A stretch of DNA of 64,000 nucleotides from Chloroflexota bacterium (GTDB lineage Bacteria > Chloroflexota > UBA6077 > FW602-bin22), in NCBI GenBank assembly GCA_004297775.1, contig SCUE01000005.1, forward strand, positions 1 through 64,000, given 5' to 3'. Shown here one piece after another: positions 63,052-64,000 of this stretch. Below the pieces are notes generated by a model. That model made no database searches. It was not told the DNA's origin and was given only the letters and a program-made list of their open reading frames with translations. Every line of letters begins with the position of its first letter. Position 1 is the first letter of the stretch. The translations under genes and the position numbers were made by a program.

Positions 63052-64000
63052 CTATCGTCCGGCGGCGACCGCGACCCGATCGCCCTCGCGCAGTTCGACC
63101 GCCTCGGCGATGATCTCCTGGCCTTCGTCCAGGCCACTGACGATCTCGACACTCTGCGCGTCGCGCAGCCCGACCTTGACCGGGATGCGGATGGCCGCGC
63201 CGTCCTTCACACCCATGACTGAGGGATCAGCGCCGTCGCGGAGCGCCGCGCGTGGCACGGCAAGCACGCCCGTCTTCTTGTCGAGAATCAGCCGCACCTC
63301 GGCGAACATTCCCGGTCGAAGCTTGCCCATTGCCGATTCGCCTGGGGTGACCCTCACGGACGACGTGCGCGATCGCTGGTCGATCGTCGGCGAGATGACC
63401 GCGATCTTGCCGTCGAAAGCCTGACCCGGGAAGGCGATCACGGCCACACTGACGGCCTGGCCATTCGCGACTCGGGCCAGCCCCGATTCTTCGACCGCGA
63501 AGGTGACATCGATATCGCGAGACACGATCGTCACGATCGGCGTCGCCGGGCTGACGATCGATCCGACGACCGCGGTGCGATCCGCGACCACGCCGTCGAT
63601 CGGCGCGGTAATCGTCGTCTCGCGCAGGTTCGAGCGTGCCATTTCGAGCGCGGCCTGCGCCTGCGCGACGGCCGCCTCGGCCTGATCGAGATCGTTTTTC
63701 GTGAACGGACTCGTCGTGAGTGCCAAGAGCGCCTCAGCCGCGTCGGCCTGCGCGTCGGCGGCCTCGAGGTCGCCGCTCGCCAATGGTCGCTGCGCCAGCG
63801 CGACCCCGGCTTCGGCCGCGCGAATCGCGTTCTCGGCCTGGGCGATGTCGTAGGAAGTCGGTTGCCGCGCGATGGCGGCCTGCTCGCGGGCCGCGCTGAC
63901 CGCTGAGCGCGCCTGGGCGAGCGTTTCAGCGGTGGCCGGCGCGGTCAGCGCAGCCAATCCGTTTTCGGCGGCGTAAACGGCGCCCTGCGCCTGAACCGCC
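63052..64000 (-). CDS. HlyD/RND-type membrane-fusion adaptor protein, partial
   Basis: The frame is open to the window edge, so the N-terminal part is missing. The visible 316 residues are a long Ala-rich coiled-coil hairpin (QARSAVSAAREQAAIAR to LRETTITAPIDGVVADRTAV), a lipoyl-like domain, a beta-barrel (QRSRTSSVRVTPGESAMGKL RPGM region) and a C-terminal membrane-proximal domain ending in EAVELREGDRVAVAAGR. This is the periplasmic adaptor of a tripartite or MacA-type exporter. Its partner permease and ATPase should lie beyond the right edge. Confidence 0.9.
   Translation of the reverse strand, partial: AVQAQGAVYAAENGLAALTAPATAETLAQARSAVSAAREQAAIARQPTSYDIAQAENAIRAAEAGVALAQRPLASGDLEAADAQADAAEALLALTTSPFTKNDLDQAEAAVAQAQAALEMARSNLRETTITAPIDGVVADRTAVVGSIVSPATPIVTIVSRDIDVTFAVEESGLARVANGQAVSVAVIAFPGQAFDGKIAVISPTIDQRSRTSSVRVTPGESAMGKLRPGMFAEVRLILDKKTGVLAVPRAALRDGADPSVMGVKDGAAIRIPVKVGLRDAQSVEIVSGLDEGQEIIAEAVELREGDRVAVAAGR

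Noticed and set aside
1..64000. Prophage, integrative element or CRISPR-Cas in this window
   Set aside because: No integrase, terminase, capsid, cas gene or tRNA-linked att site is present.
1..64000. GATC/CGATCG strings appear very frequent and might be a signal such as a methylation-linked motif
   Set aside because: They can follow from Asp GAT and Ile ATC codon preferences; a count against a codon-shuffled control would be needed and I cannot run it.

Overview
The window is a GC-rich, densely packed bacterial chromosome segment with about 59 protein-coding genes and no rRNA, tRNA, CRISPR array, IS element or phage gene that I can see. The best guess for the host is a Chloroflexota bacterium (Thermomicrobia- or Dehalococcoidia-like uncultured lineage). 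The grounds are the Thr/Pro linkers of the type TPTxTxTPT in a secreted protease, frequent GTG/TTG starts, very short intergenic spaces and generalist oxidoreductase content. This placement is an inference from style, not from a marker gene.

Layout. 1-2050: GntR regulator and zinc alcohol dehydrogenase. 2169-9682 (minus): metX, metY, a CoA-binding protein and thrC, then a single-domain cyclic-nucleotide-binding protein and aconitase. 9765-14894 (minus): a giant secreted subtilase with Thr/Pro linkers and repeated modules. 15079-17748 (minus): an EF-P beta-lysylation set (epmA, efp, epmB). 17747-24394: a sugar-catabolic district (dehydrogenases, GH29 alpha-fucosidase with LysR, enolase-superfamily dehydratase, Gfo/Idh oxidoreductase). 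24430-27654: a small Cys-rich ORF beside a 52-bp perfect palindrome, a PHP/DUF3604-like protein and a DtxR regulator. 27769-32843: SelA-like PLP enzyme, HhH protein, A-type Fe-S protein, AI-2E-family transporter, glycerol kinase. 32848-39687 (minus): a six-gene polysaccharide operon. 39801-40368: a cyclic-di-GMP (GEMM-I) riboswitch in front of an unrecognised 144-aa gene. 40392-48996: NHL propeller, VOC protein, fused ABC exporter, VapBC, orphan solute-binding lipoprotein, stand-alone glycogen-debranching N-domain. 48945-51734: DUF1786 protein and purK-purE. 51751-57527 (minus): SDR remnant, MFS, unknown, double-YceI lipoprotein, thioredoxin-like, 3-hydroxyacyl-CoA dehydrogenase, SDR. 57581-64000: M20 amidohydrolase, peptidase T, 2-hydroxyacid dehydrogenase, cysE, cupin, membrane-anchored unknown, and a HlyD-type adaptor cut by the window end.

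The two observations I rate highest are these. First, a c-di-GMP riboswitch with a visible anti-Shine-Dalgarno platform controls a small unknown gene divergent from a polysaccharide operon. Second, at least sixteen genes have a TAnnnT- or CATAnT-type -10 box only 6-8 nt upstream of the start codon, implying widespread leaderless transcription. These include three divergent pairs, one with overlapping start codons.
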